A DNA stretch of 17,578 nucleotides from Treponema sp. (lineage in GTDB: Bacteria; Spirochaetota; Spirochaetia; Treponematales; Breznakiellaceae): positions 1 through 17,578 of the forward strand of contig JAITAW010000284.1 of NCBI GenBank assembly GCA_031283905.1, in the 5' to 3' direction. Both the position numbers and the translations under genes were made by a program. Under the pieces are notes generated by a model, which saw only the letters and a program-made list of their open reading frames with translations, made no database searches and was not told the origin of the DNA. Below, piece after piece: positions 7,410-15,568 of the stretch; positions within the stretch are counted from its first letter, which is position 1, and each line of letters starts with the position of its first letter.

Positions 7410-7620
7410 TGTGGATAACGTGTGGATGCATAAGGGAAAAAGGTGAACGCGCCTCTGCATAACCGCTATAAGCGTATAATATATATAAAATTAGATCAAA
7501 TGCACAAAATAATTATTTATATAGAAAGAAGTTAGAAAAGCATATCGACACATGTTCCGGCAAGTTGTCCATAACCGCCCGCAAATGGGTTTGTATTGCC
7601 AAGAAATAACCTGTGGACAA
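7410..7620. other. DnaA-box-like cluster flanking an AT-rich tract; candidate origin or DnaA-binding locus
   Basis: This occupies most of the 313-nt gap between rsmG and the TM2 gene. TGTGGATAA (7410-7418) is a perfect DnaA box, followed at 2 nt by TGTGGATGC (7421-7429, 7/9). A run of AT-rich DNA follows (about 7467-7540, with TATAATATATATAAAATTAG). Beyond it are TTGTCCATA (7565-7573, 7/9) and TGTGGACAA (7612-7620, 8/9), the last two being part of an 11-bp perfect inverted repeat, CAAGTTGTCCA (7561-7571) and TGGACAACTTG (7614-7624). Boxes plus an AT-rich unwinding region are the layout of oriC. dnaA and dnaN are not in the window, so a DnaA-titration or regulatory site is also possible. Confidence 0.5.
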
Positions 7621-7663
7621 CTTGTGAAATCTTGTGTAAGCGGCAAATTTTCGCACATACGAG

Positions 7664-8248
7664 CTATAATTCTTCAAAACCGCCATCGACATCCAGCATG
7701 TCGGGGATTATGTACGCTATACCGCCGGTCTTTTTCACCCGTATCTCAACGTAACCCTTGGAAACCATGCCGTCAAGTTCCTTTTTAGCCTGATCCAAAG
7801 ATATGCCTGCGGACAACGCGACATCACTCGGAGACAGAATGCCATGGTTCTGTTTTGCAGTCTTTAGGATGACGTGTTCAACGCTATCCGCCCGTCTGGA
7901 ACCATTGGATGAAAACCTCGCGCCAAAGATGCCGTCTACAAACCCGCCCGCATAGTCCGCCTCACGGTGCCTGTCGTTTACAAAACGGTTGCCTGAACGC
8001 CTCCCCTCTTCATACGCATCCAGAGGATCGCCGTTCCTGTAGCCGTCCAGCAACGCCCGTTCCATGTTAGCCTTCCGTACTTGTCCGCCTAATGTAAAAA
8101 AGTCGTAAATGGAGCCTACCATACATAGTCCGCCGGTGAACATCCACAAGAGACCGCTGGGTATCTTTCCCAAATAAAAACGATGTAACCCCAACGCGCC
8201 ACAACCTGAAATCAACCATAAAAGGTATGCGATGCCCACACTGTACAT
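7664..8248 (-). CDS. TM2-domain membrane protein with C-terminal winged-helix-like domain
   Basis: The protein is 194 residues. The start at 8248 is chosen because GGAGGAG lies 6 nt upstream and the TM2 domain begins at once; a longer frame to 8389 would run over the promoter and leader hairpin. Residues 1-55 form the TM2 fold: two membrane helices with the GALGLHRFYLG turn motif and a DFFTLGG end. Residues 60-120 are a polar linker with Arg/Asp/Gly. Residues 122-182 look like a winged helix (ILKTAKQN, LSPSDVALSAGISLDQA, MVSKGYVEIRVKKTGG), a DNA- or protein-binding fold. A membrane-tethered regulator is one reading, but the function is unknown. It is a single gene, divergent from the large membrane protein. 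Confidence 0.75.
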   Translation of the reverse strand: MYSVGIAYLLWLISGCGALGLHRFYLGKIPSGLLWMFTGGLCMVGSIYDFFTLGGQVRKANMERALLDGYRNGDPLDAYEEGRRSGNRFVNDRHREADYAGGFVDGIFGARFSSNGSRRADSVEHVILKTAKQNHGILSPSDVALSAGISLDQAKKELDGMVSKGYVEIRVKKTGGIAYIIPDMLDVDGGFEEL

Positions 8249-8254
8249 AACAGT

Positions 8255-8261
8255 CTCCTCC
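8255..8261 (-). promoter_or_regulatory. Ribosome binding site fixing the TM2 gene start
   Basis: The minus strand reads GGAGGAG, 6 nt before the ATG at 8248. No comparable site precedes the upstream alternative start at 8389. Confidence 0.75.
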
Positions 8262-8272
8262 AAAAATTCTCT

Positions 8273-8313
8273 ACCGAAAGTTTGCCGAGTCGGGTGATCG
8301 CCGAACTTTCGGT
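8273..8313. promoter_or_regulatory. Leader hairpin in the 5' UTR of the TM2 gene
   Basis: ACCGAAAGTT (8273-8282) and AACTTTCGGT (8304-8313) are perfect 10-bp arms around a 21-nt loop. The element sits between the predicted transcription start (about 8329) and the ribosome site of the TM2 gene. No U-run follows, so it is not a plain terminator. It could be an operator palindrome or an RNA control element. Confidence 0.5.
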
Positions 8314-8335
8314 TCGCTTTTGGAAGAGCGCTTTT

Positions 8336-8365
8336 ATGATAAGCTAAACGACAAAAGAAAGTCAA
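8336..8365 (-). promoter_or_regulatory. Promoter of the TM2 gene
   Basis: On the minus strand TTGACT (8365-8360) is followed after 18 nt by TATCAT (8341-8336); a 17-nt reading gives TTATCA. Predicted transcripts carry an approximately 80-nt leader including the hairpin at 8273-8313. Confidence 0.5.
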
Positions 8366-8398
8366 TATCACCTCTTCACTTTTCCTCAAATTGCCGTT

Positions 8399-10513
8399 AT
8401 GCTAATGGATGTGTCTGCACGATGCCTCTTTTTGCCATTACTGCTCTTGTTTCCGCTTTCAGCCTACACACAGGAACATGCGGTTTACGCGCTGGAAGCG
8501 GCGCGGTACCGCGCGCTCGCGCAACAGTTGACCGAAAGGCATATCCCCTTTGAGGAACGGGAACTTTTCTCCAAATACGGCGGCTTCGGCTCGTCAATAC
8601 ATATGTTTATACCGGCGGCGGACGCACGTCAAAATCCGTTGGAAACCGCGTTTGCGCTTGCCGTTCCGCTTGCCGAAGCCGGCGATTTCGCGTTTGAGGC
8701 CGCGATTGAGTTTGCCGAAGCCGCGTACGCAAACGCCGAAAGCCTGCCGGTTGACGTCAGAATAGCGTTTTTGGGAGGAGAGGCGTCTTTCCTGCCTTCA
8801 GATATGAGGGAAAACGCCCACGCCGGTTTACAGGACCTGTACGATCTGCTTCCCCACCCCGAACAAACCGCGCTTTGGTACCTCTCTATGGAAAACAAAC
8901 CGCGGAAATTGAACTTCGTACAAGGGGCATCCGGGGTTGTTACTCCGCTTCAAATGCTTCAAAATCTGCCGGCGCTGTGCGGGCAATACGGCGTGCCTTA
9001 TGTCTTTCCCATGACCAACAACGAACTCTTTCACTTGAAACTGGCCGGCGGTCCCGAGGTCTATGCGTTTTCCAAAGCGAGGGGAGTCAACACCCTTGTC
9101 ATTACGGACGCGAAAGACCGCAATGCGTCCAATAGGACGCCTGCTGGTCCGCTTGACGCATCCGCGTTTGCCCGTATGCTGCTTGAGTACGCGTCCCAAC
9201 TCGATCTTTCTCTTGATCCGGACACCCACTACATGATGATCGCCAATAGGGACGGAAAAATACGTTTCATTTCCGGAATTGTCTTTGTCATAGCCCTGAT
9301 CACGGGCGGGGCGTTTCTTACTGCGGTTTTTTTGGCGTTGACCATAGCGTACAGGCGGCTGATGGCAGCGCGATGGCATATATTTTTTTGCTATTTCTGG
9401 ATCATCCTGCTCCATTTCGCGCTACTGGCGCTTGCGCTGGGATTAGCGCGTCTATTTCTCTTCGCAATAGTGAAAAACCTTTCGCTTAATATCGTGACGG
9501 CGCTTCTTTTCTTCTTGGCCGGAATGCTCCTATACGCGCTGTTTTTTCTCATTCCCGACGGCATTGCCATACCGGGAAAATCGTACTTTTACGGGTATGC
9601 GGCTATAACCGCGGGTTTGCTGGATACGCTCATCCTGATGTCCTTCAACACCGTCATGATGCCGATCTGTACCGGCGCGTTTGTATTTATCCTTATCGGA
9701 GCGTTGTGGAAAAACGCGAGCATCTGCTACCTTGCGGGCGTCATGGTACCGCTTCAAGCCTTTGCTTTCTTTTACAACCTGTTTAAGATCGGCAACGGAC
9801 GCTTTTTGGAACTCATCATGGATAAAAACATCGTGAATATTCTGATAATTTCCGTTCTCTTCCTTCCGTCCTTGTTCATATTCCGCCGCGGGCAAACGCT
9901 CCTGAGAAAGAGAAACGCGCCGGTTGGCGGACGCCGGAAAACCGATGTATTCAACAGATCGCAAAAACCGGTGAGTTTTTTTATATACGCTGCTGTACTT
10001 ATCACACTGCTCATTGGCGCTATACAGTTTCTGGCGTTTTACGCGCAAACGTCCGCGCTTTCCGCCGCGAGCGCGCCGGTGCGGCGCGTCATTGAGGAAA
10101 ACGGCGGCGCGGACGGGCCGTTCAAGATTCTCTGCCGGGAACGCCTCTTTTTGACGCGCCGCATACTTGATGTGAGCATTGAGACCACGCAGCGTCCCGT
10201 ACGTTTCGACATGGCGTTACAGGGCAACGGCGATAGTGTTCCGTCCGTCTATTCGGCTGTGTTTGAAAACAAATTCATGCTCTACCGGATGGATGAAGAG
10301 CGGCAAAACAGGCTGCGTTTCATACTCGGCGAAAACCCGCCCGATTCTTTCTCCTTTACCCTGGTAATTCCGGCGGCTTTTTCAGGGACGTTGAACGTCA
10401 AGGCGCTGTACAATTTTTACAATGCGGCCGTTGACAATCAAGGCGAGCCTGAGACCGGAGATTATATCCTCGCCGTATCAAAAAGTGTAAGTATTGCGAA
10501 TAGTACTCGTTGA
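8399..10513 (+). CDS. Polytopic membrane protein with degenerate M28-peptidase-like ectodomain
   Basis: The protein is 704 residues, with a signal peptide at 1-25 (cleavage near SAYTQ). Residues about 26-285 form an extracytoplasmic domain whose order resembles M28 zinc aminopeptidases: a strand ending IHMFIPAAD, a helix where M28 enzymes carry the GAxDNxSG segment (PLETAFALAVPLAEAG), VDVRIAFLGGEAS (118-130) in the place of the usual FxxxxGEE strand, and GVNTLVITDA (229-238) near the end. The metal ligands of the family are not evident, so it is probably non-catalytic. About eight membrane helices follow (near 290-317, 328-355, 363-386, 398-418, 421-436, 441-460, 478-495, 524-547), then a beta-rich C-terminal domain (about 560-704). 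The start has no clear ribosome site; ATG 8405 is an alternative. The membrane topology is clear, while the M28 link is an inference. Confidence 0.7.
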   Translation: MLMDVSARCLFLPLLLLFPLSAYTQEHAVYALEAARYRALAQQLTERHIPFEERELFSKYGGFGSSIHMFIPAADARQNPLETAFALAVPLAEAGDFAFEAAIEFAEAAYANAESLPVDVRIAFLGGEASFLPSDMRENAHAGLQDLYDLLPHPEQTALWYLSMENKPRKLNFVQGASGVVTPLQMLQNLPALCGQYGVPYVFPMTNNELFHLKLAGGPEVYAFSKARGVNTLVITDAKDRNASNRTPAGPLDASAFARMLLEYASQLDLSLDPDTHYMMIANRDGKIRFISGIVFVIALITGGAFLTAVFLALTIAYRRLMAARWHIFFCYFWIILLHFALLALALGLARLFLFAIVKNLSLNIVTALLFFLAGMLLYALFFLIPDGIAIPGKSYFYGYAAITAGLLDTLILMSFNTVMMPICTGAFVFILIGALWKNASICYLAGVMVPLQAFAFFYNLFKIGNGRFLELIMDKNIVNILIISVLFLPSLFIFRRGQTLLRKRNAPVGGRRKTDVFNRSQKPVSFFIYAAVLITLLIGAIQFLAFYAQTSALSAASAPVRRVIEENGGADGPFKILCRERLFLTRRILDVSIETTQRPVRFDMALQGNGDSVPSVYSAVFENKFMLYRMDEERQNRLRFILGENPPDSFSFTLVIPAAFSGTLNVKALYNFYNAAVDNQGEPETGDYILAVSKSVSIANSTR

Positions 10514-10537
10514 CAAAAAAGAGCAAATCCTTATACT
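10510..10537 (+). promoter_or_regulatory. Sigma-70 type promoter of the cyclic-nucleotide-domain gene
   Basis: TTGACA (10510-10515), a 16-nt spacer and TATACT (10532-10537). The -35 box overlaps the stop codon of the preceding membrane protein gene. A short leader of about 10 nt contains AGAGGA before the ATG at 10555. Confidence 0.75.
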
Positions 10538-10554
10538 CTTAAAAAGAGGAAACT

Positions 10555-11778
10555 ATGGCTGATTTACAACTTGCGTTTGTTAATTTCAAGCAAAATGCAT
10601 ATATTGTAGTTGAAGGGCATACCCAAATAGCGGATCGTTTTTTTATTATCAGGTCAGGAAAGGTACGCGTATCCAAAAGCATCCAAATTGTTGAGGAAGA
10701 AGGCGGCAATATTCTTGGACCGGGGGATTTTCTTTCGGTTGTGTCCACGCTTTCGAGTCATCTTCAAATAGAAACCGCTCAGGCAATAACCGATGTTACG
10801 CTTATCTCGGTTCACAAAGAGCAGTACGGCCAGCTTATCAAGAATAACGCGCCGGTCGCCATGAAGATCATCATGCAATTCTCCAAGCGTATGCGCTACC
10901 TGGATACGGCGCTAGCCCGTATAACGATGAAAAGCGTGACTACGGAAGAACCCGCCCATCTTTTCAACATCGGCCAGTATTATCTTGAAATAAAGCAGTA
11001 TGAGCAGGCGTATTACGCCTATCATCAATATATCAAATACTGCCCCAAGACGCCGAATGTCAATAGGGCGCGGGACAGTATGGCAAAAATCGCCCGCTAT
11101 GTTCATAACGTCCGCTTTGACTACAAGCCGGATGAATTTGTCAGGGTCTATCCTAAAAACACCATGTTTTTCTGTGAAAATGAACCGGGAGACGAACTTT
11201 TTATCATACAAAAAGGTTCGGTGAAGATCACAAAAATACAGGAAAACAAAGAAGTCCTCCTTGCCGTACTCAAGACAGGGGATATTTTTGGAGAAATGGC
11301 GCTGCTTGAATCAAAACCCCGTTCGGCAAGCGCCATCGCCTATGAGGATTGCACCGTTATGGCGGTAAACAGAGCGAACTTTCAGCAGATGGTTTCTTCC
11401 CAGCCTCAGATGATAGCGCGTCTTACCATCCTTTTAGCGGAACGCATTTGGCTCATCTACAAACAACTCGCCAACACCTTGATTAGAGACCACTTGGGGC
11501 GCGCCTACGATATGCTTCTGATGCAACTTGAAAGAAATCGCGTCAATGTAAGCAGTACCCAAGCGTATCTCTTTGATTTTGGTCCCAAGGAACTTATAAC
11601 CATGCTGGGGTTGTCCCAATCGGAAAGTTTCGAAGTCATATCCGCCCTCCTCGAAAATAAACATATTCACGTTCAGCAGGATAAACTTTTTGTGCAGAAT
11701 ATTTCAGAAATTCTCAAAGAGGTCGAGATGTTCAGGCGTTTGCAGGCGCGTGAAGATTTTGTGCGATCGAGAAGGTAG
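10555..11778 (+). CDS. Tandem cyclic-nucleotide-binding-domain regulator with C-terminal helix-turn-helix
   Basis: The protein is 407 residues and cytoplasmic. Residues 10-125 form a first cNMP-type beta-roll, but the phosphate-binding cassette is not recognisable there (GPGDFLSVVSTL, with no Arg/Ala pair). Residues 133-185 are helical and TPR-like (LFNIGQYYLEIKQYEQAYYA). Residues 190-300 form a second cNMP domain with a canonical cassette: FGEMAL (245-250) and PRSA (255-258), as in cAMP/cGMP binders. Residues about 306-385 look like a Crp-type winged helix (GPKELITMLGLSQSESFEVI). The likely job is ligand-controlled transcription regulation, with the second domain sensing and the first structural. 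The promoter and ribosome site are clear. It is probably the first gene of an operon reaching clpC, because the next gene starts 40 nt on. Confidence 0.85.
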   Translation: MADLQLAFVNFKQNAYIVVEGHTQIADRFFIIRSGKVRVSKSIQIVEEEGGNILGPGDFLSVVSTLSSHLQIETAQAITDVTLISVHKEQYGQLIKNNAPVAMKIIMQFSKRMRYLDTALARITMKSVTTEEPAHLFNIGQYYLEIKQYEQAYYAYHQYIKYCPKTPNVNRARDSMAKIARYVHNVRFDYKPDEFVRVYPKNTMFFCENEPGDELFIIQKGSVKITKIQENKEVLLAVLKTGDIFGEMALLESKPRSASAIAYEDCTVMAVNRANFQQMVSSQPQMIARLTILLAERIWLIYKQLANTLIRDHLGRAYDMLLMQLERNRVNVSSTQAYLFDFGPKELITMLGLSQSESFEVISALLENKHIHVQQDKLFVQNISEILKEVEMFRRLQAREDFVRSRR

Positions 11779-11818
11779 CCCGCGCCGCATCGTGCGGTAT
11801 GCGCCGTTAGGAGATGTT

Positions 11819-12388
11819 ATGCGTATATTTTTTGCGCTGTTGTGTTTGTCATTGGTCATATCCGCTCATGGACAGGATGATCCTCAAGCCGCGGGAGGCG
11901 CGGGAAGCGTCCAAAACGGCGCGGAGCCGCTTTCCACATCGTACCGCGAAATTTCACTCGGCATGAGCCTCGATGACCTGAAAACAGCCCTGTCCAAAGA
12001 CGCTCTTTTCGGCTACCGCGGCGATGAGGACGTTTCCCTTATACCTTCGCGAGAAGAAACGTATCTGGAGACCGCCGGCGCGTCTTTTATCAGGCGGGCG
12101 CTGTTTCAAACAAAGGAGGATAAGGTTTACGCAATGACCTTTACCCTCAACACCTCGCTTGTCGATCATTACTCCATCTTTACCACGCTGGTTAAAAAAT
12201 ACGGCGAACCCGCCTACCTCGATCCGGAACAGGCCGTATGGGAAGACGACAATACACGGCTTTCCATTGAGCGTCCGCTTACCATAAAATACATTGATAA
12301 AGCGATTTTTACTTCGATTCTTAATGAATCCGGCGCGAGAAAAAGCCAGGAAATACGGTTGAGAGAGGAATTTCTAAGTGATTTTTAA
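11819..12388 (+). CDS. Small exported protein of unknown function
   Basis: The protein is 189 residues. ATG 11819 is preferred over an earlier in-frame start at 11690 because AGGAG lies just upstream and a signal peptide follows (MRIFFALLCLSLVISAHG, cleavage near residue 18, no lipobox Cys). After a low-complexity Gly/Ala/Gln linker (20-40), the mature part (42-189) starts YREISLGMSLDDLKTAL, a pattern seen in small periplasmic domains where a short LGMS-type motif precedes a helix, followed by strands that include KVYAMTFTL and VKKYGEP. The family is not recognised. It is the second gene of the cNMP-clpC operon and its end overlaps the DUF192 gene by 11 nt. Confidence 0.75.
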   Translation: MRIFFALLCLSLVISAHGQDDPQAAGGAGSVQNGAEPLSTSYREISLGMSLDDLKTALSKDALFGYRGDEDVSLIPSREETYLETAGASFIRRALFQTKEDKVYAMTFTLNTSLVDHYSIFTTLVKKYGEPAYLDPEQAVWEDDNTRLSIERPLTIKYIDKAIFTSILNESGARKSQEIRLREEFLSDF

Positions 12389-12863
12389 CAAGAAAACGTT
12401 TCTTGCGCGTGTGGGAGTATCCTTTGCGCTACTTTGCTTTCAGTTTTCATGTTTTTCATCAAAGCCTTTTAAGACAACCCGGCTTTCCATTGCAACCGCC
12501 GCCGGAAAAACCGTGCCAATATCGGTGGAAATTGCCGAGACCGAAGAGGAGCGGAGGCAGGGATTCATGTTCAGAGAAAAACTCGAAGACGGCAAGGGCA
12601 TGATTTTCCTCTTTGAAAAAGACCAAATCATGTCGTTCTGGATGAAAAACACGCTTGTCCCCCTGTCGATTGCCTTTATTTTGTCCGATGGGCGCATCGC
12701 GGAAATCCGCGACATGGAGCCGCGGAGTCTGGCCTCCGTCAATTCCGAGCGCTCATGCCGTTACGCGCTGGAAGCGCCGCAGGGCTGGTTCTCCAGGGCC
12801 GGCATCGGCGTTGGAGACAGGCTTTCCGTTGAAGGTCTCTCTATTGAGAATCCGGCGCAATGA
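12378..12863 (+). CDS. DUF192 protein, probable lipoprotein
   Basis: The protein is 161 residues with a GTG start; AGAGGAA 7 nt upstream supports it. The N-terminus is a membrane-export signal ending QFSC (Cys25), a loose spirochete-style lipobox. Residues about 33-155 match the DUF192 family: EERRQGFMFREKL (57-69), GMIFLF (74-79), SFWMKNTLVPLSIAFI (86-101), a DMEP segment and LEAPQGWFSRAGIGVGD near the end. DUF192 proteins form a small beta-barrel of undefined biochemical role and are often exported. It lies between the exported 189-residue protein (11-nt overlap) and clpC (33-nt gap), so all are probably on one message. Confidence 0.85.
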   Translation: MIFNKKTFLARVGVSFALLCFQFSCFSSKPFKTTRLSIATAAGKTVPISVEIAETEEERRQGFMFREKLEDGKGMIFLFEKDQIMSFWMKNTLVPLSIAFILSDGRIAEIRDMEPRSLASVNSERSCRYALEAPQGWFSRAGIGVGDRLSVEGLSIENPAQ

Positions 12864-12887
12864 CCGAAGGCTAACCAGAGGTTGACC

Positions 12888-12892
12888 GGAGG
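12888..12892 (+). promoter_or_regulatory. Ribosome binding site deciding the clpC start
   Basis: GGAGG lies 4 nt before ATG 12897. An in-frame TTG at 12882 would place this site inside the gene, and the resulting five extra residues (MTGGG) are unlike Clp N-termini. Confidence 0.7.
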
Positions 12893-12896
12893 CGGC

Positions 12897-15377
12897 ATGT
12901 TTATCGGATTGACGAAGCGCGTACAACAAATCATAGCGGTAGACGCGCAGGACGAGGCGCGGAAGTGTAATGTTGACGAGGTGTTGCCCGAACACATCGT
13001 CATCGCCATTCTGAAAGGCGGAAGCGGACGGGCATGCAAGGCGCTCGCCCTGCTGGGAATAGATTTAAACGACTTTTACCGGTACATCGACAATGCCATC
13101 ATGCATATCGGCGGAACTATACTTGCCGGTGAAATTCCTCTCTCCAAGCGGACAAAATATATGCTGGAAGCCGCGGCGGAAGAAGCCCGTGTAATGAAAA
13201 ACGATCTGCTCGGCGTTGAACACCTCCTGCTTGCGGCTATGCGGGATCCGGGCGTCATACAAACCTACCTTCTGCATAAAGAAATAGACGTAGACCTCAT
13301 GCGGATAACCATTCAGGCGGAAATACCGTTCTCAAAAGACGCCTATGAAGATGAGGAGGAAACCCGCGACGGCAAAAGCGCCAAATCCCGCATCAGGGTG
13401 AGACCCGACGTTTATCCGCTGCTTACGCCAATGCTGGACGGGTTTTCCCGCGATCTCACCGCTCTTGCGCGGGACGGCAAACTTGAGCCTGTCATAAGGC
13501 GGGAGAAAGAAATCAAGCGCGTGATGCGCATCCTCGCCCGTAAAACCAAGAACAATCCGGCGCTGGTTGGGGAGCCGGGCGTCGGGAAAACCGCCATCGT
13601 GGAGGGGCTTGCACAGATACTTGTCTCCGGCAACGCGCCGGGCGTCCTTGAAAACAGCCGTATCGTTTCGCTTGACATGGGCGCCCTGATTGCCGGCGCC
13701 AAGTACCGGGGGGATTTTGAAGAGCGCCTCAAGAAAATCATTGAGGAACTCAAGCAAGCGGCAAACATCATTCTGTTTATTGATGAGATTCACACGGTGA
13801 TCGGAGCGGGAAACCCCGAGGGCGCAAACGATGCGGCGAACATGCTCAAGCCCAGTTTGGCGCGAGGCGAATTCCGGTGCATAGGCGCAACCACGTCCGC
13901 CGAATACCGCAAATACTTTGAAAAAGACGCCGCGCTGGAACGCCGTTTCCAGCCCGTAATGGTAAACGAACCTGACGCCGAGGAAACCATAGCCATTCTC
14001 ACCGGCATAAAAACATCTTACGAAACGTTTCACCATGTGCGTTATACGGATGAGGCTGTTCTTGCCGCGGTACATTTAAGCCGGCGGTACCTCCCCGAAC
14101 GCTTCATGCCTGATAAAGCGATTGATATGCTTGACGAAGCCGGCGCGCTTCTGAAAATGGACGCTACGGAGACGCCGCCTGAAGTCGCCCGTTTTGAAAC
14201 GGAGATGCTGCGTCTTCGCAGGGAAAAGAATCTTGCGTTTATAAACGGCGATGTTGAGAACGCGTTTAAGGTCAGGGAAAAGGTAAAGGATTTCCACATC
14301 CGCGTTGTTGAAGCCCAAAACGCATGGGAACGGTATGCGGAAAGCAAACGCCCCCTGGTTACCAAGCGCCACGTACAGGAGATAGCTTCAGACGCCACCG
14401 GAATACCCATGGCCCGCCTTGACGATATGGAAGCGCAACGTATGCTGTGCCTTGAGGAAGAACTCCGCAAAACGATCATCGGGCAGGACGATGCGGTCTC
14501 CCGCGTGGCGTCCGCCATACGGAGGGCGCGATGCGGCGTTTCTTCGCCTCTGCGCCCGCTTGGTTCCTTCATTTTTCTTGGTCCTACGGGCGTCGGCAAA
14601 ACCCTTCTCGCAAAACGGCTTGCCGCGCTTCTGTTCGGCAAGGAAACGGACCTGTTCCGCATCGACATGTCCGATTACATGGAGAAGTACAACATCGCCC
14701 GCCTGGTCGGAGCGCCTCCCGGCTACATCGGCTACGGCGAAGGGGGCGTTCTTACCGAAGCGGTGCGTAAAAAGCCGTACCGGGTGATCCTGTTTGATGA
14801 AATTGAAAAGGCCCACCGCGATGTTTATAACATTCTGTTGCAAGTGCTGGAAGAAGGCGAACTCAAAGACGGCATGGGGCATACGGTTAATTTCCGCAAT
14901 ACGGTCGTGATTATGACGAGCAACGCAGGCATCAGGGAAATAAACCGCGAGTCCCGCCTCGGTTTCGGCGCGGGCGAAGGCATTATAAGCCATGAGAAAC
15001 TTGACTCTATGGCAAAAGAAGAACTGCGCCGCGCCTTCAGCCCCGAATTTCTCAACCGCGTGGATGAGATCATCGTCTTCAACGCCCTTATGAAAGAGCA
15101 AATCGGGGCCATCCTTGATGTACAGTTGCGAGAGCTTTCGGAGCGACTCCGCGAGCAGTCTCTTGAACTCACCGTAACCGGGGAGGCCCGCAGCCTGCTC
15201 ATTGAAAAGGCGTGGGATCCCAAATTCGGCGGACGCCCCCTGCGCCGCGCCTTGCAAACCGAGTTGGAAGACCCCATAGCGCGGCTCATTCTTGCCGGCG
15301 TTACCGCCGCCGGGTCGGTCTTCCATGCCGGCGCTGCCGAGGGGAAAATCACGGTGAAAGCGGAGGCGTCTCCATAA
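12897..15377 (+). CDS. clpC: ClpC-type AAA+ unfoldase (ClpP partner)
   Basis: The protein is 826 residues. It unfolds proteins with ATP and feeds them to ClpP in the cytoplasm. Domain order: two Clp-N repeats (about 1-140), AAA-1 with GEPGVGKT (225-232) and IILFIDE (291-297), a short middle segment with a UVR-like stretch (about 432-465), AAA-2 with GPTGVGKT (562-569) and VILFDE (630-635), the sensor segment FSPEFLNR, and the D2-small domain with KFGGRPLRRAL. The short middle domain excludes ClpB, which has a long coiled coil. LGF (688-690) sits where the ClpP-docking loop belongs, as in ClpC. ClpA is the main alternative, but the UVR-like middle favours ClpC. No clpP, mcsA/B or ctsR is in view. 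It is the last gene of the cNMP-headed operon. Confidence 0.9.
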   Translation: MFIGLTKRVQQIIAVDAQDEARKCNVDEVLPEHIVIAILKGGSGRACKALALLGIDLNDFYRYIDNAIMHIGGTILAGEIPLSKRTKYMLEAAAEEARVMKNDLLGVEHLLLAAMRDPGVIQTYLLHKEIDVDLMRITIQAEIPFSKDAYEDEEETRDGKSAKSRIRVRPDVYPLLTPMLDGFSRDLTALARDGKLEPVIRREKEIKRVMRILARKTKNNPALVGEPGVGKTAIVEGLAQILVSGNAPGVLENSRIVSLDMGALIAGAKYRGDFEERLKKIIEELKQAANIILFIDEIHTVIGAGNPEGANDAANMLKPSLARGEFRCIGATTSAEYRKYFEKDAALERRFQPVMVNEPDAEETIAILTGIKTSYETFHHVRYTDEAVLAAVHLSRRYLPERFMPDKAIDMLDEAGALLKMDATETPPEVARFETEMLRLRREKNLAFINGDVENAFKVREKVKDFHIRVVEAQNAWERYAESKRPLVTKRHVQEIASDATGIPMARLDDMEAQRMLCLEEELRKTIIGQDDAVSRVASAIRRARCGVSSPLRPLGSFIFLGPTGVGKTLLAKRLAALLFGKETDLFRIDMSDYMEKYNIARLVGAPPGYIGYGEGGVLTEAVRKKPYRVILFDEIEKAHRDVYNILLQVLEEGELKDGMGHTVNFRNTVVIMTSNAGIREINRESRLGFGAGEGIISHEKLDSMAKEELRRAFSPEFLNRVDEIIVFNALMKEQIGAILDVQLRELSERLREQSLELTVTGEARSLLIEKAWDPKFGGRPLRRALQTELEDPIARLILAGVTAAGSVFHAGAAEGKITVKAEASP

Positions 15378-15396
15378 CAGATGGCGTAAAAAAAAT

Positions 15397-15432
15397 GCCG
15401 GGATTGAGCTTCTTCATGGTTTAATGCCCGGC
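15397..15432. terminator. Possible terminator hairpin after clpC
   Basis: GCCGGG (15397-15402) pairs with CCCGGC (15427-15432), and the stem can extend with G-U pairs in the plus-strand RNA. It lies 19 nt after the clpC stop. The run of A on its left would be a U-run only for minus-strand transcripts, so efficient termination of clpC is uncertain; it could end transcripts arriving from the PTS side. Confidence 0.4.
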
Positions 15433-15568
15433 GCCTGCGTGAACATGCCTCCGCCCGCTGGCGGTCCGGCGAACATAAAGATGGCGTGGATTCCTTCACG
15501 AACATATTTTTCACCGGGGAATTGATACGGCCGGTTCACACGATAACGCAAAAGTTAGTACGAAAGGC

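Noticed and set aside
8249..8389. N-terminal extension of the TM2 protein by 47 residues
   Set aside because: It would cover the promoter and leader hairpin; the strong ribosome site before 8248 and the position of the TM2 domain favour the shorter form.
13332..14075. Minus-strand 247-codon frame opposite the first AAA domain
   Set aside because: Antisense shadow of clpC with no ribosome site or family signal.
14042..15326. Long minus-strand open frames (208 and 312 codons) opposite clpC
   Set aside because: They are antisense to an unmistakable ClpC with all motifs, and their translations have no recognisable domain and show composition typical of reverse-frame shadows.
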